DNA from: Megamerina dolium
Lineage: Eukaryota > Arthropoda > Insecta > Diptera > Megamerinidae
Length of the DNA stretch: 64,000 bases
Reading direction: 5' to 3'
Assembly: GCA_963854835.1 (NCBI GenBank)
Contig: OY978526.1
Span: forward strand, 88,815,846-88,879,845
The translations under genes and the position numbers were made by a program. The notes beneath the pieces are model-generated. The model saw nothing but the letters and a program-made list of their open reading frames with translations. It was not told the DNA's origin and searched no databases. Positions 22,361 to 35,504 of this stretch are shown in pieces; position 1 is the first letter of the stretch; every line of letters starts with the position of its first letter.

Positions 22361-24527
22361 TAGCATTTTCAATTTCTTTCAATTTTGGCTGCCTATATCG
22401 CGAAAATCCCCATACGTACAATCTTCGAATAATTTTATAATGCAAGAAAAAAACACAGCATTTATTGTTAAATTTGATTTTTATCTATTGTTTCTATAAA
22501 TTTATACCTACTTAACATATTTATTGTTTTGTTTTCTACTCGAAACGGGTGGTTGTGAATGTGTGTGAATAAATGCATTAGAGAGGGTATACAGTGAAGT
22601 AAAATTATATTTTTGTTGCATATATTTGTTTAAGTTTATCGGTATCATTATTAATAGTATAAGAATTTTTACCTTTCAAAAGAACGTTTTATTTATATAT
22701 TTTTTTTTGTTTTTGTTAATTAATTTAATTTAATTTAATGTTAAAAATTTCCGATTAAGCCAATTTCTATGTAAATTTTATCAATTCATTTTTTAACATT
22801 CAAATGGATGTATTGTACATACTTTGCTTTCTTCCTTATATAAATAAATTATAATTTTACAAATTTTATAATTTCATAAATTTATAAAATTCAATATATT
22901 TGTTGTTTTTGTGGTCTTATTCATATCAAGAAGTTTTGAAGTTATGCACTTTGTAATATATGTTTCATAGTGTTTTGTTGCCATTGCACATTAGTCTTTG
23001 ATCAATAAATAATTTCATGTTATTCTTCTGACTTAAGAATAGCATAAAGTTCATTTGCCTCATAATTCTACATAAAGGCAAAACAGAGAGTTTGTACTTA
23101 ATTAATGCGTATGCAGTTATATTTTTTTTCCCTTGATACAGATAGTGCTTCTCATGATCAATATGGCTGTATCAATTAATATTAATTAAAACTTTCTTCA
23201 CATAGGCCATTGTACATAAATTGCATTTTTTTTTTCTGTATTATTTTAACTACATGTTTATTTATGTATTTGAACAATTTAAAGAGATAAATTATTTGAT
23301 ATTTATTAGAAAACGTCATAAGGCATAACAGTGCGAATAGACAAGAAATGGAAAGAAAAAAAAAAATAATAAAGAACCACCAAGTCAGAATAATAAACCG
23401 AATCATTAAAAAAAAACAAAAAATTTGAAAACCACAACAGAGAACAAAAGTTCCAAAAATAAATATAAAATGTATATAGAGTGGCTAGCAGCAAGTGTTT
23501 CAAAGAAAGAAAACAAATTTCGCTTTTTCAAAATAAAATTATAAAAATACTCGAAGAAATAAATATTTGTATATGCATTGATCACAAAAAAAAAAAAAAA
23601 GAACTCAAAACAGCAGTATTGCTCAATTCACAATCATCATCATCATCGTCATCATCATCATCATTACCATCGTGTCGCATGCAAGCACACATTCAATATG
23701 CTTGCATCTGGCAATTTAGCTCTTTTGTCTCTTGTTCGCATTTTCTCTGCGGAATGTGTATTTGTATTATTCTTGATCTTTTTTTTTGTCGTTCAATTTT
23801 AGGTTTGTTTGTACATTTTTTTTCATTGAGTAGTTTTTCAGTACGAATTTTTCAAAAATACACAACGGATGATTTTTACGCAAATAATTTTTATTATTAT
23901 TTTTATTTCTACGGGGGATATTTCTCCTTAATGGAATTAAAAAATATAAAAAATTAATTTTAACAAATAATAAAGTGTAAAAGTGGAATTGTATTGACAT
24001 TGCATTTTGTTACGATCATATTTTTTTTCGCAAAAATTCTCGCGCGCATTATTTTATATTGTGAGAAAAATATACGCGGAAATTGTAAAAAATCAAATAA
24101 AATAAAATAAATTGAATTTAAACGAAAAACTGAGAAATTTAAAATATCGCAAGAGTGAAAAATCATTTTTACGCCAATAAATGCAATTTTGTTGGCTGTC
24201 ACAAGTTGTCAGTTTTTGTTTTTAAGTGTGAAAATGAATTGTAGAGAAATAAAAGCAAAACATTAAGAAAAAAAAATAAAATAAAAATATTGAAACCCGC
24301 TTTTTTACCATCTCTTGTATGTTTTTTTTATTTTTTAAATCATTTTTTATTTTGTCTCTGTGTCCTACTCGAATAGCTTTTAAGTGCATTAACCTATTGT
24401 TGTGCATTGCATAAGATTTTTTATGTATAAGATTTTTTATGATTTCTACATTTTTGTTGTTTTTTTTCTCTTGACTTATTATTTTTACCTCTTCGCTATC
24501 AAGCAATAATATGATTTTCATTCATAG

Positions 24528-24623
24528 GATCGTCGTGACGATTTGAAATTAATTGTTAATGCAATTGGTAAAAGTGAACAGACGCCAAAGGTTAATGCTG
24601 TTATGATGAATGATATTGAAAAG
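24528..24623 (+). CDS. Dys: Dys exon: small rod exon
   Basis: 96 bases, phase 0-0. Acceptor ttcattcatag, donor aag|gtaata. It encodes DRRDDLKLIVNAIGKSEQTP and ends MMNDIEK. The frame matches both neighbours and base composition rises compared with the surrounding poly(A/T). Confidence 0.85.
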
Positions 24624-24704
24624 GTAATATTATATGCCACATTATTACATTTTTATATGTTATTTTATGTTTTAATTTTGAAAATATTTTCATAAACTTT
24701 CCAG

Positions 24705-24795
24705 ACTAAAAATAATTTATCAACCCATGCTGATGATATTGAATTATGTTTATCTGAATTACGTGACAACACCAAAATGGATACCCTAAAAACTG
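24705..24795 (+). CDS. Dys: Dys exon: small rod exon
   Basis: 91 bases. Acceptor aactttccag, donor g|gtaagt. It encodes TKNNLSTHADDIELCLSELR and ends DTLKT plus one base, which completes an aspartate codon with the exon 16 kb downstream. Confidence 0.85.
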
Positions 24796-24940
24796 GTAAG
24801 TGCAAAAGGATTAAGGAATTAAAATTTTAAATTTACATTAATGTAATCACTAAACTGTGAAAAATAGTGAATGAGATTATTTTTTGAAGAAGAAATTACA
24901 AGAAAAATTTTAATCTGTCGTATATATACCATTAGTAGGT

Positions 24941-25028
24941 AAGAAGGGAGATAACTCAGTCGATAGTGTGTTGGAATTCTGAGCTATCGGGGGTCGTAGG
25001 CTCAATCCAAGGCAGGGTTGTGCCCTGC
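24941..25028 (+). mobile_element. Divergent tRNA-like SINE head
   Basis: Sequence from gggagataactcagtcgata through gtcgtaggctcaatcc has the same layout as the head of the main SINE family: A-box-like near 24950, B-box-like near 25010. The similarity is only partial. A short hairpin (ggcagggttgtgccctgcc) and then a LINE fragment in the opposite orientation follow. It may be another SINE subfamily or a chance junction. Confidence 0.5.
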
Positions 25029-25271
25029 CTACGGAATGGGGAAAGTGGGAAGCCATTTTCTTCCATTAACTTTACCTCCTTTGCGGATGAAGTTGAGAAT
25101 GTCCATTACAGGAATATTTTTTATTTTTTCCGGATCCAGTTGATCTCGGTAAAAATAAAGAAGCCTAGCACTAGCCAATGCAATACAGTTACACAATATG
25201 TGCTCTGTGGTATCGTCCTCTCCTAGATAGAGCCTAGACTCTGCATCATTCAGAAGGTGGATTGTAGTCAT
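25029..25271 (-). mobile_element. LINE C-terminal fragment
   Basis: The minus strand encodes LYLGEDDTTEHILCNCIALA, similar in layout to the cysteine-containing tail downstream of RNase H in jockey/R1-type elements (compare the piece at 7943). Only about 80 codons remain. Confidence 0.65.
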
Positions 25272-25280
25272 TTGACATTA

Positions 25281-25445
25281 AATTTAATATCGAAAAGATT
25301 TTTTTTTGAGAAATTGCTATGAAAACGCTTCTAAAAGAACTCTGTGATAACGCTCGATGTCGCCAAGCTTCTGCCGTAAGGATGTTGCTAATGTAATTTT
25401 TCTAATACTGTCTAGAATTTAACACGCATAACAGTATTGAAAGAA
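25281..25445 (+). mobile_element. SINE body fragment
   Basis: Matches the main SINE body in order: aatatcgaaaagattttttt, then cttctaaaagaactctgtga, then ctaatactgtctagaattta and acgcataacagtattg. It has small deletions and lacks the head and tail. Confidence 0.75.
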
Positions 25446-25658
25446 AACGCACAAATTGATATAACAAAAGCTCAGCTGTCAGGCAATCAGGGCACAATAG
25501 GGCAAAATACATTACAAATTCGAATGGAAATTATATCGAATGTATTATATTTCATTAACAGTTCCAATAATGTGAAATGTAATATGATTTTGTAGTTGAG
25601 TAATTCCTCCAAAATATTATTTTGAAAAAAATGTATAAAATTTTATTGCGAGGTATGT

Positions 25659-25776
25659 GGGTGCCGTAGCTCAGTGGTTACTGCATTGGCCTTCTGATCT
25701 GTAGGTCGTGGGTTCAATACCTGGCTGAAGCATAACAAAACTTAATATCGAACAGATTTTTCTTTCGAATGTTATC
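25659..25776 (+). mobile_element. SINE, 5' fragment
   Basis: Has an intact head (gtgccgtagctcagtggtta, then gtgggttcaatacctgg) and the first part of the body up to cacctgt. Similarity then stops. The A- and B-box-like motifs are both present. Confidence 0.82.
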
Positions 25777-26253
25777 CACCTGTTCTCCAAGAGCAATACT
25801 ACTAAGATTGGAGATTTTTGATAAGGAAAAATTTGATGTTTAAGGTTGTGTAGAAATTAGGAAAATCGGAAAATCGAAAAAAACCTTTCGTAAACATATA
25901 TGTAGTTTGTAGCACCCATTCATCAAAATGAAAAACATACTTGAATCACATTACTCATTTCCAAAGAAATCGAAGTAATTTATGTAGTACCAAGCAGTCA
26001 AGAAAGTTGTTCCTTAGCCCATCCTTACTAAAGAAATTCAACGTGATTCGAGAAAAAGCAGAACGGACACGCAGAAAGTGGTCCCCCCTTTACATCGCCC
26101 TTTCCAAGTCCCCATAGAAAGTGCCTCGTTATCAGGCTGACTAGTGATCTGCAATTCGAAAAGAGGAAATGGCAGAGGAAATTAAAAACAAAGGATCCCA
26201 TATTACAAAGATGCTAATTAAATCCAAATGATGTTTATTGTAAGAAACTGGGG

Positions 26254-26431
26254 CTGGGTGCCGTAGCTCAGTAGTTAGTGTGTTGGCCTTCTGATCTGTA
26301 GGTCGTGGTTCACTCCCCGGCTGATGCATAACAAACGCGCAAAACAATGGAAGAAGCAGTATTGGAAGAAAAGCTCGGCCAATGAGCCCTTTGGGGCTTT
26401 AAGTGCCACATATTCATATTTTTTATTTTCA
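26254..26431 (+). mobile_element. SINE with large internal deletion
   Basis: The head (gtgccgtagctcagtagtta, then cgtggttcactccccgg) joins almost directly to the 3' end (gctcggccaatgagcccttt, then ggggctttaagtgccaca) and a T-rich tail. About 200 bases of body are missing. Possible target duplications atgtttattgtaa (26231-26243) and atgtttcttgtaa (26432-26444) differ at one base, with about 10 extra bases before the head. Confidence 0.82.
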
Positions 26432-29400
26432 ATGTTTCTTGTAATTGAAGTCCACAATTTTAGTTTCTAGTACTATAATTTGACAATGATATAGTGAGAT
26501 AGGTACTCGTATTGTTATTGTTGTGCTCTGTCTCAAGTTTTTCACATCTTATTTGTGTTTTTGAATTTTAATAGTTAGTAAATATTAAGTATTATGAATT
26601 GTTTTTTTTTTGTTCAATTTTACACTTTATTGTTTGTTGAAGCCTAGAATAAAAATTGAGATTATACGAATCCACAACCAATGACAAATTCTTGCATACG
26701 TCAAATTATATTAAAACTTGAACAATAAATATAAAAAAAACTCACATTTTACAAGTGAATATTAAAAATACCAAATTACATATTTTCTTAAATTTAATTA
26801 AAAAGAAATCACAATTTAATAATAATCCAATCATTATAAAAATTGTTTTAAATTGATCGCTCTTGATTATAACTCTTATTAAATACTCGCATGTATTTAC
26901 ATATTTGCTTAATTTGCCACCTTTCTGGAAATGTCAATCATTTCAAAACCGTACATAATTAAAATAAGAACAATCGAATTCAATTGGTAGAAAAAAAAAA
27001 AAAAAAACAACAAGAACCCATCAAATCGACGTGACACCTGCCATTAGCAATACCGTACAGAATATTATTTTTCTTTCTATTTCATCAACATCAGAATAAC
27101 CACACTGTCATCACAAAAACCTCAACATATACATACATACATACATATGTAGTATATTCATAGTATTATGAAACAAAAAATTTATAAAGTCCTTTATAAA
27201 CGTGGAAACGTTACATACATACATAACAGCATGAACGAACATAGAACAAAAATAATACTAAGTAATACATAATATTGTACTAGCTAATGCTAAGCTACGA
27301 CCACCGCACGTATATAGTAGTATTAAAAAATACATTAAAATTGCAGAGGAATAACAGAGGAAATGTCAAAAAAGTATCTACCTCTAAAAAGAGATATATT
27401 GTATATTAAATTGAAGAAAAATATAAGTATACTTGCTATTAAATGTTATTGTTATTTTTAAAACTTAACCGCAAACTAAATTGTTTTTTTCAGAATTTTG
27501 TATGCTAGTGTATACTGCTACCGGGTTATCAAAAAAATCGAAATTTGAAAATTGTGATAAAGAAAATATGACATTGAGTATATTTTTACGTATACAAAAC
27601 GTACTGATTACATGCCCCCTCGAACCAGTTCCAAGGGAACAAATAGTTTATAGTCAGCCTTGTCAGCCATATTTATACCCTACACCTGTACAGTGTTAGG
27701 ATGTGAAATTTTATATACAAAAATATTAAGATTTTTATGTTAACATTCCAACATCCAAGAGTGAATTATTGAATTGATGTATTGCATATAGAATTTTTTG
27801 CAAAATATTTCCTCTTTCATTATTATTCTACGTACAACATACCGTTGTCCTGGATGGAAGATTAAAGATTTTATAAATTTTTAAATTTACGATCCTCAAT
27901 GTTTCGCCATAGAGCTTCATAAATGCTGAATTTTGAATTTTGTAGTTATTTAGATGGAGATAATATTTTCAACATTATAAGAAATATTTTTCAAATAGTG
28001 TCTAAATTATTATTCTTTGCATCTATCGTTGGACATTATTAAAATATTGTTGGAAAAGTAGCAAGAAAATGCAATAGTATAATTGCGAGTTGTGCAAAAT
28101 TACTGTTACTGTTAATATCAACTTTTCACTTTAGGCATATGCTGCAAATTATTTTCAAAATTTAAATGTCATAGAACTATCTTTTGAACAGAATAAAAAT
28201 AAAATTTTAATAAATTTCAATTGTAAGTCGTATCGTTTTAAAAAATCTACCTTTATAATGTCCGTACAATAGTATAATATAATACAACGATAATTACACC
28301 CTGTTATTTGTTTATCTATCCTATAACACCACACCGGTTTGAAGCTATGCTAAGTATGTACATTCATTTATTCATTACTGCAAAATATTTAACAGACTGT
28401 TAATAACATATTTATAATAACACTAACATTTTAACGTTCGATTTTGAATTGTAAGAAAAGTTACAAGATATGACTTTGAAAGCTTTAAAGCTATCAAGCA
28501 GTATTTTCGGCATCTGAAGGTAGTTGACATGTGAAAACAATCAAAATGACGATGACGACGAACGATGTCTGCTTCACATCATTTGATACAAGAAGAAGTG
28601 AAAAGCATCTGACAACAGGATATATCCTTGTATTTTTCTAATTTTTTTTTTTTTTCGTTTTGTAAACCTGAAACAGCTGTTATTGTTATATATGTTTGTA
28701 TGTTTTGGTGGTGCTTGTGCTGCTTATGTTGTTCATTTAAAAGAAAAACGCGCGCCGGAACGGAAACAACATATACGAAAAAATTAACGCTTGCACGGAA
28801 GTTAAAATTATTGTGAGTTGTAATAGTGTTGAAGTAAATATGAAATTTTAAAAATTTTAAATTTTATTATTATTTTTTTTTGTTTTCTAATATTACTTGA
28901 ATATTAGCATTTATTTGAAGATCATTCAATTAATGTGCGTTTAAATAACAAATTACTTTTAAAAAAAGGTGTTTAGAAATTCACGATATTAGGAAGTGGA
29001 AAAATACCAAAACTTCGAATATGTTTCTAGATATGTTTGGCACATTTGTTCAACAAATTTTTCTTTTTTTTATAAGAAATAATAATTATTTAAGTAATAA
29101 TTAATTACTAAATAAAAGTGACTGAATTTATAAAAAAACTTCACACTTAAGGTCCTGAAACCCTTATGTTTCTAATTGTACTTATATTACTTCTAGAGTT
29201 TACTGCTGGTAAATTTCTATAACTACCTAAATATAAAAGTGTGGTGCGAATGTCTGTGCGAATATTTATTTTTAATGTCGAGATATTGTTAAAAATATTT
29301 TTTAGTCGAACTCGCAGTCTCAAGTAAATTCTATTACAAATAGCTAGTTGAAACAAATTTTTAGAAATTATGCTGATTAAAATCATTTTTGGGTATAGGA

Positions 29401-31399
29401 AAAAAAAGAATTAAAAAATTAACTATCATTTATAAAATATTGTAATTATAATTAATTAAAATTAAAATTATTTAAAATTAAAATTAATTAAAATTAAAAT
29501 TAAATATAATTATAATTAAGAAATATACGCTTCAAGTAGTGTATTTAAATGATATAGAAATTGGTGTTACGATTTGGGTGATACATTGTTAACAGTACAT
29601 TCATATACAATAACTAACGAACAAATGCACCAAAAATAATTTTTCTCATACACGAATCTGTCAAGAACTTAAGTTGATGCTATAATTTGACTAAGAATAT
29701 GTGCTAATAACTCTTTGTGACAAAAAAATTTTAAATACTTTCAATTGAAAATATTTATATTAAATGATTGTTGGAGGTTCATTCATTTTATTATTATTTT
29801 TTTTTTTTGTCAATAGGTGAATATGATGTGAACCCTAATCATTATAAGTAATGTCGAAAAAATAGAAATTCAATATTTGATCTTCGTACACCCAATTGGA
29901 AATATTTATGTATGCAATAGCCACATAAGTCAAAATATGGTTCGCCCAAACGTCCAATATCAAAAAATACTTTAACTCGTGATTTTTCAATAATTGCAAA
30001 AATATATATGTATTTGATATGTGATATGTAATAACCTACTATAATCTGTAATAAGCTACTCTGCAACTTTTCAGTATTTTTTCTATTTTAGTTTATTCAA
30101 TTCAACACCAATTTCAATTAAGAGATTGCTGAAAAAAAGTGCCAGTAAAATTGATAAACTCATTAAATTTAAAGAAAATTCAATATGTGTAGGACTAACA
30201 AAAAAAAAAAACAAAAAAAACAATAAATGACAAGTTGGCGCAGAATATTGGCTGAGCTTCTAAAATTGTTGTATCGACCATGCAGGAGTTTTTACCTTCG
30301 ACAATGATACGCAAAAGTCCAACGCATTAATTATGCCAATTTTATTGTGAATATTTCTTTTGCTAATGCAACCATTTCATTTTAGATTAAAATGTTTTTC
30401 GAAAAACCATATCTCGCCGGTTTATCATTTTTCAAACTTATATAAATCCATTTTTTTACCTATCCTAACATTGTGCTACTCTACAAAATGAACGTTAATT
30501 TGAATGTACAGAAATCCACAGGTTCACGCTTCACACTACTAACATTCCCAACATAATCAGTAACAGCAAAAACAACGACTTGAAGAAAATAAAATCACAA
30601 CCGACACAATACTAATTTCAGACAAATTTACACTGACAGTAAGTAAATCCTTTACTAAAAGTTGTATGATAGAAAGAGCGAGAGAAAGATAGCAAGGTAG
30701 AACCACATAACTCTATACTTTTAAATATGACAGGAGTCGAGAAAAAAAAAAGAACTAAACGAATTGAAAGAAATGCTTGAAATAAGTATGTGGAAAAAAG
30801 AAGAGTCGGAAACATTTATGTACCTATGCCACCATTTATTACAAATTGTTATTATTTGTTGTATGTTGAGTATTTTATTTTTTTTCCACCTACACTTTAT
30901 TCTTCTCAGTCTTGTCATGCTTATGCTTGTAGCAAACAAAAAGCAAGAAACCAAATGTAAAAACGACAACAATAATTTAACGCTCTTGCTTCAAAGTCAA
31001 CGTCCTGTGTAAGGTGTAAGGCAAACACTCTTACAATACATAAACATATAGATATGTATATGTATTACACTGCTGCACGAAGTTATTTGGTTCGGTACTT
31101 ACACAACTGGTGTACTCGATTTATACACTGGCGTTCAAAGAATATCACCAACCAAACGAAGAAAGGCAAAAATATAAATATTCAAGTATCAATCAAGCAA
31201 TGTTCGCTCTGTTTATTATACCATTGTTATACAGATGGTCATATGATTGTCGATCATGGCATTTTTATGCTCAATTTATCTCTCATTCATTTAATCCAGT
31301 GCAAGATCGTTGTGTATTGCTTAAAATCGGCCCATCCGAATATATTTCGTATATTCGAACACGAACAATCTTATTATGGAGAAAATAATACGAGCTGCA

Positions 31400-32210
31400 A
31401 CTCATACCGATGATATTGACATAATTGTCATGAATACGCGAGCAGTCAATGTTGCGTTCTGAGAGTTGGAAAGAGAGTCGCGCCGAATGGATCTCACGGT
31501 GAACGAGGGCAAGACGAAGTATCTAGTGTCAACAAACATAGAGTCCCGGCGTCTTGGACAGCACGTCACTGTTGACAACTACGCTTTTGAAGTAGTAAGG
31601 GACTTTATCCATCTTGGAACCAGCATAACAGAAGTAATGACGTCAGCCTGGAGATATTGCGAAGGATCACTCTTGCAAACAGGTGCTACCTTGGGCTAAG
31701 TAAGCAATTGAGATGTCGAGCCCTCTCTCGAAGAACGAAAACTACACTCTACAAGTTTCTCATCATGCCTGTCCTTACATATGGCGCTGAAGCCTGGATA
31801 ATTTCCACCTCGGATGAGCGATTGCTTGGAGTTTTCGAGAGAAAAGTCCTACGCAACATCTTTGGACCTATTTGCGTTGGTGGTGAGTATCGAATAAGGT
31901 ACAGCCATGAGCTGTTCGAGCTGTATGCCGATATTGACATAGTAAAGCGCATGAAAATCCAGCAGCTGCGCAGGCTAGGTCTTGCCGAGCGAATGGAAGA
32001 ACACGCTCCAACTAAGAAGGTGTTATATTCGGAAACCGCTGGAGGACGACGCAGAAGAGAAAGATCTAACTTTCGGCGGAAAAAGCAAGTACTGGAGAGC
32101 CTGACGGCGCTTGGAATTTCTAACTGGCGCCAGCTAGCGAAGAACAGAGATGGCTGGCGAAACATGTTATATTCAGCCTAAATTAATATTCGGTTGTTAT
32201 GGCCACATAA
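31400..32210 (+). mobile_element. RTE-like LINE, 3' half
   Basis: After a degraded stretch (RRMDLTVNEGKTKYLVSTN at about 31480), a 174-codon frame at 31657-32181 runs from ITLANRCYLGLSKQLRCRAL through MPVLTYGAEAW and FERKVLRNIFGPICVGGEYR to LGISNWRQLAKNRDGW and a stop. The frame is open to the natural end, then ttcggttgttatggccacat follows, as in the minus-strand copy at 20836. 5'-truncated; no intact endonuclease or palm region. Confidence 0.87.
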
Positions 32211-33339
32211 CAAACGAAGACAATCGAATCTGCGAAAAGGCTTACTCGTGCAGCAGTATACTATTGGTGTATGTACTTTTCGACCTATTGTATGCGCTTC
32301 TGTCAACACTTGCTGTGTACTTAATGCTTTTTTCTTTCTCAGACGTACTTTCTTTTAATTTTTTTCATCGTCTACTACATAGTTGTTGTCTTCTTTCCTT
32401 CTTTCCGCCTTCATCATACATTTATGATTGTCTTAATGAATTATGACATGTTATTACAGTTGTTGTTGTTGCAAAATCATTTGCTTTTTTTTGTATTTTG
32501 CCATAGTAAATTCTTTACATTTTTTGCTACTCCCACTGTTTTGGTTTTGTTGTAAAATAGTCACTTTGTATGTGTGTATACAGTTACATACGTCTGTAAA
32601 CAATTTGTATCAATGTGACTGTATTGGTTTGCATGTATTTTTACACCTGCATATATTTTCTTAGCTAGCTGAAATATACAGATTGATTGCTGAAATTAAG
32701 CATTACAACACTGCATCATCATCATCATCATCATCATCAGCATCATAATAATGATAATTAACAATCATCAACATCAATGATAGTTGTTAGTTGTGTGCGT
32801 ATGCTTGATTGTCTTCTGTAGAGGTGTGTAGTTATGTCCTTAAGGATTTTAGATTTTTTTTTTCTCTTCATATTTATCTTCTTTTGTCTTTTATTCTTAT
32901 TACTATTGCAATGCTGATTATTTCACTTGCATAAATAACATTTTTTTTACCTTTCTTATCGTTAGCTTTCTTTCGAAATAAACTTATGGAGAAAGCTTCT
33001 TATGACTCGATTCAAGTTTTCGTTTATACATTCATATGTATTCATATAATCTGTCCATTCTTCTTTTGCCATTCATACTCGTATCAACAAACAATCACTT
33101 ATTCATTCATTCATTCCAATCATGCTTCAAAGCCTTTTATATGTTTTTTTTTAGTTTTTTTTTTTTATATGTACAAATATACGACCTTTCTATACATAGT
33201 ATTTATTTGTACATTTCTTTATGTGTACAATGAATAATCAATCTCGACTATATTGTATATAGAGTTGCCAGATGCCAGATGATAATTTCCTGAATATTTC
33301 GCTTTTAGCGTATTTATATATTTTAGGGATTAGCCGAAT

Positions 33340-34510
33340 CAGACCACTTACCTGGGTCCCTTTTCGTCCTTCAAATCGTTTGTTAATTATTTCCCCCCTT
33401 CAACAAGACCCATATTGCTGAGGTCAACCAGTTTAGAGCTAACTGTCCTAAACTGAGAGACCTCCCCAATTTACTGCGCCCTTTGATAGCCTCAACGAAG
33501 ACTTTGCCTGTCTACAAATGCATAATGCATCTCATGAGATGGGAGAACTTATGCATTTGAACTAGAACTTAAAAAAATCTTATCCACTCTTCGACATTTG
33601 CCTTCACCGTCCCGTTGCTAACTGTCCTAGATTGAGAGCCCTTCCCGATTTACTGCGCCCTTTGATAGCCTCAACGAAGCCTTCACCTGTCTACAAGTGC
33701 ACAAGTTCTCCCATCTCGTGAGATGGTGTTTCTTTATCCACTCTTCGACCTTTGGCTTCACCGTCCCGTTGCTAAGAGCAACTACTGGTTCCGGTCCATA
33801 AAACTCAGCTTCAGATCCTTGTCTAGCCAAGGCGTCTGCAGCTTCATTTTGTTCTATACCAATATGTCACTGCACTCACATAAGAGTAATCGTATTACTA
33901 CGAGCACACCCGTTAAGTTTCGAGCGCCAGCTTAGAAGATAACGAAAGTTCTTGCAGTTGCCTGATCACCGCCTGGTTATCGAGTGCTAGCAAGATTTTC
34001 TTACCTTTTACACCTTTCCATCCAGTATATGGTGTAGCGCATGCATCAAACCACGCATTTCTGCTTGATAGACCGATACGTATCTCCCCAGATTCAGAAT
34101 GCATGCCAGTCCCAGCTCTTTAGAGAAAATTCCAGCACCCGCCTTGCCATCTCATTAATGAGTGAAAATACTGATGTCATTTTCCTCACATACATCATGT
34201 GTGAGGCCGTCTTCAATGGGTGTACTGTGTGACTTTCCAGTCATCTTTAACCTACCCATTCCTTCCATTGGCCTCCGCCTCCATTAAACTGCTATATATA
34301 ACTGACAGGATGCTCTTGTGCACTATATTCGTGCCGAATACATACCAATTATTGGTTCTCTTCAGACGTAATGCTGTTAATGCCGCCGACTTCATAATAT
34401 GCAAGTCCAGCGGCAGCAGCCACAGAAAGACTCAATGTTTCTACTGGGGTCGTCCGGATAGCTCCGGTAATCCCAACACAAGCCATTATTTGCTTCCTAT
34501 ATAACTTGCT
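33340..34510 (-). mobile_element. LINE fragment with RNase H remnants
   Basis: Minus-strand pieces include GKKILLALDNQAVIRQLQEL (33913-34104), an RNase H segment around the second catalytic aspartate, and ARQGSEAEFYGPEPVVALSN (33627-33830), the region just after it. A partly duplicated stretch (ttactgcgccctttgatagc) occurs at about 33471 and 33651. It is a decayed jockey/R1/I-type element. Confidence 0.72.
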
Positions 34511-35504
34511 TTAACGTATAAGTAAGTATTATGAAGTAATAAATAATTTTAACAAAGGAAATTTGCCTCATTTGGCTCATAGTAATGAGATCTAAAGATG
34601 AATAACATATCAACTTTAAATTACAGAGACATAAGTTCGCAATTTTTGTAGTATGATGAATCCATTTAGATGCTGACGGTCACATAAATGTAGAAGGAGT
34701 TGCCCCAGTGTTTAGCAAAAATTAAATATTGGTCTGTATTTACAATTTTTTTTTGTATTCCATTTCTGAAATTCATAACTCTGGATACGAAATCCAGATG
34801 AATCTCTACCGTATGGCAATTCCAAGTGTAAATGTGTACTCTGTCTCTCTTCTATGCTAGTTGAAGATGACTAAATACTATAAGAAAACCACCTTAATCC
34901 GTTAGGTAGTTTGCTTGTTGTTTTCTTTGTCGTTTTGTGTTTTCATGCTGTTGGTAAACGTTTTTGTTTATATCTTTTTATGCGCTTTGAAGCTTGGACA
35001 CAGCTTTCATATTGATATTTTCTTATTAGTGAGTATGCATGCTTATTGCTTATGTACTATTTGTGTGGCAATATAAAAAATACATATAAAAACTGTCTTA
35101 CAGGATAGTACATTAGATATTAGCGTATCGTTAGCGTAGTGTAAGAACATCAATTTTAGAAATGCTTCTGTCTGAATGTTTGCATGTTTTCTCTGCAACA
35201 TGTAGGCAATAAACTTTATATTTGAATCAGATTTAGTTCAGTTCAGTATAGTTTTGATCTTCGTTAAGTTTTTTTTTCCATTGACACTTTATTAAATGAC
35301 TACAAATAGATTTTTCGAAAATAACGTGTCTTCAATGATATTAATTTTTTCTAAAAATTGCATTAGTATGACGATGCCTTCTGATATCCTCTTCCTATTA
35401 TTTTAGAATGTTCTATTACTTCAATTCAAATATAACTATGCCCGAATTTGAGCTCATTCAAGGACATATATATACCAAGGCATCTTTGTAATATTGTGCA
35501 ATAC

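Larger units (their letters stand above)
19238..24527. other. Dys intron with a MITE and two LINE fragments
   Basis: Contains the MITE at 19290-19780 and LINE pieces at 20836-22360. Also present are a (GA)n run at about 20621-20648 and an (ATC)n run at 23635-23672. Bases 22361-24500 are extremely AT-rich with many homopolymer tracts, and I see no exon there. Confidence 0.6.

Noticed and set aside
27481..27699. 72-codon frame as a Dys exon
   Set aside because: A cag precedes it, but it lacks a suitable donor before its stop, contains no helix pattern, and its phase does not fit between the 24795 and 41083 exons.
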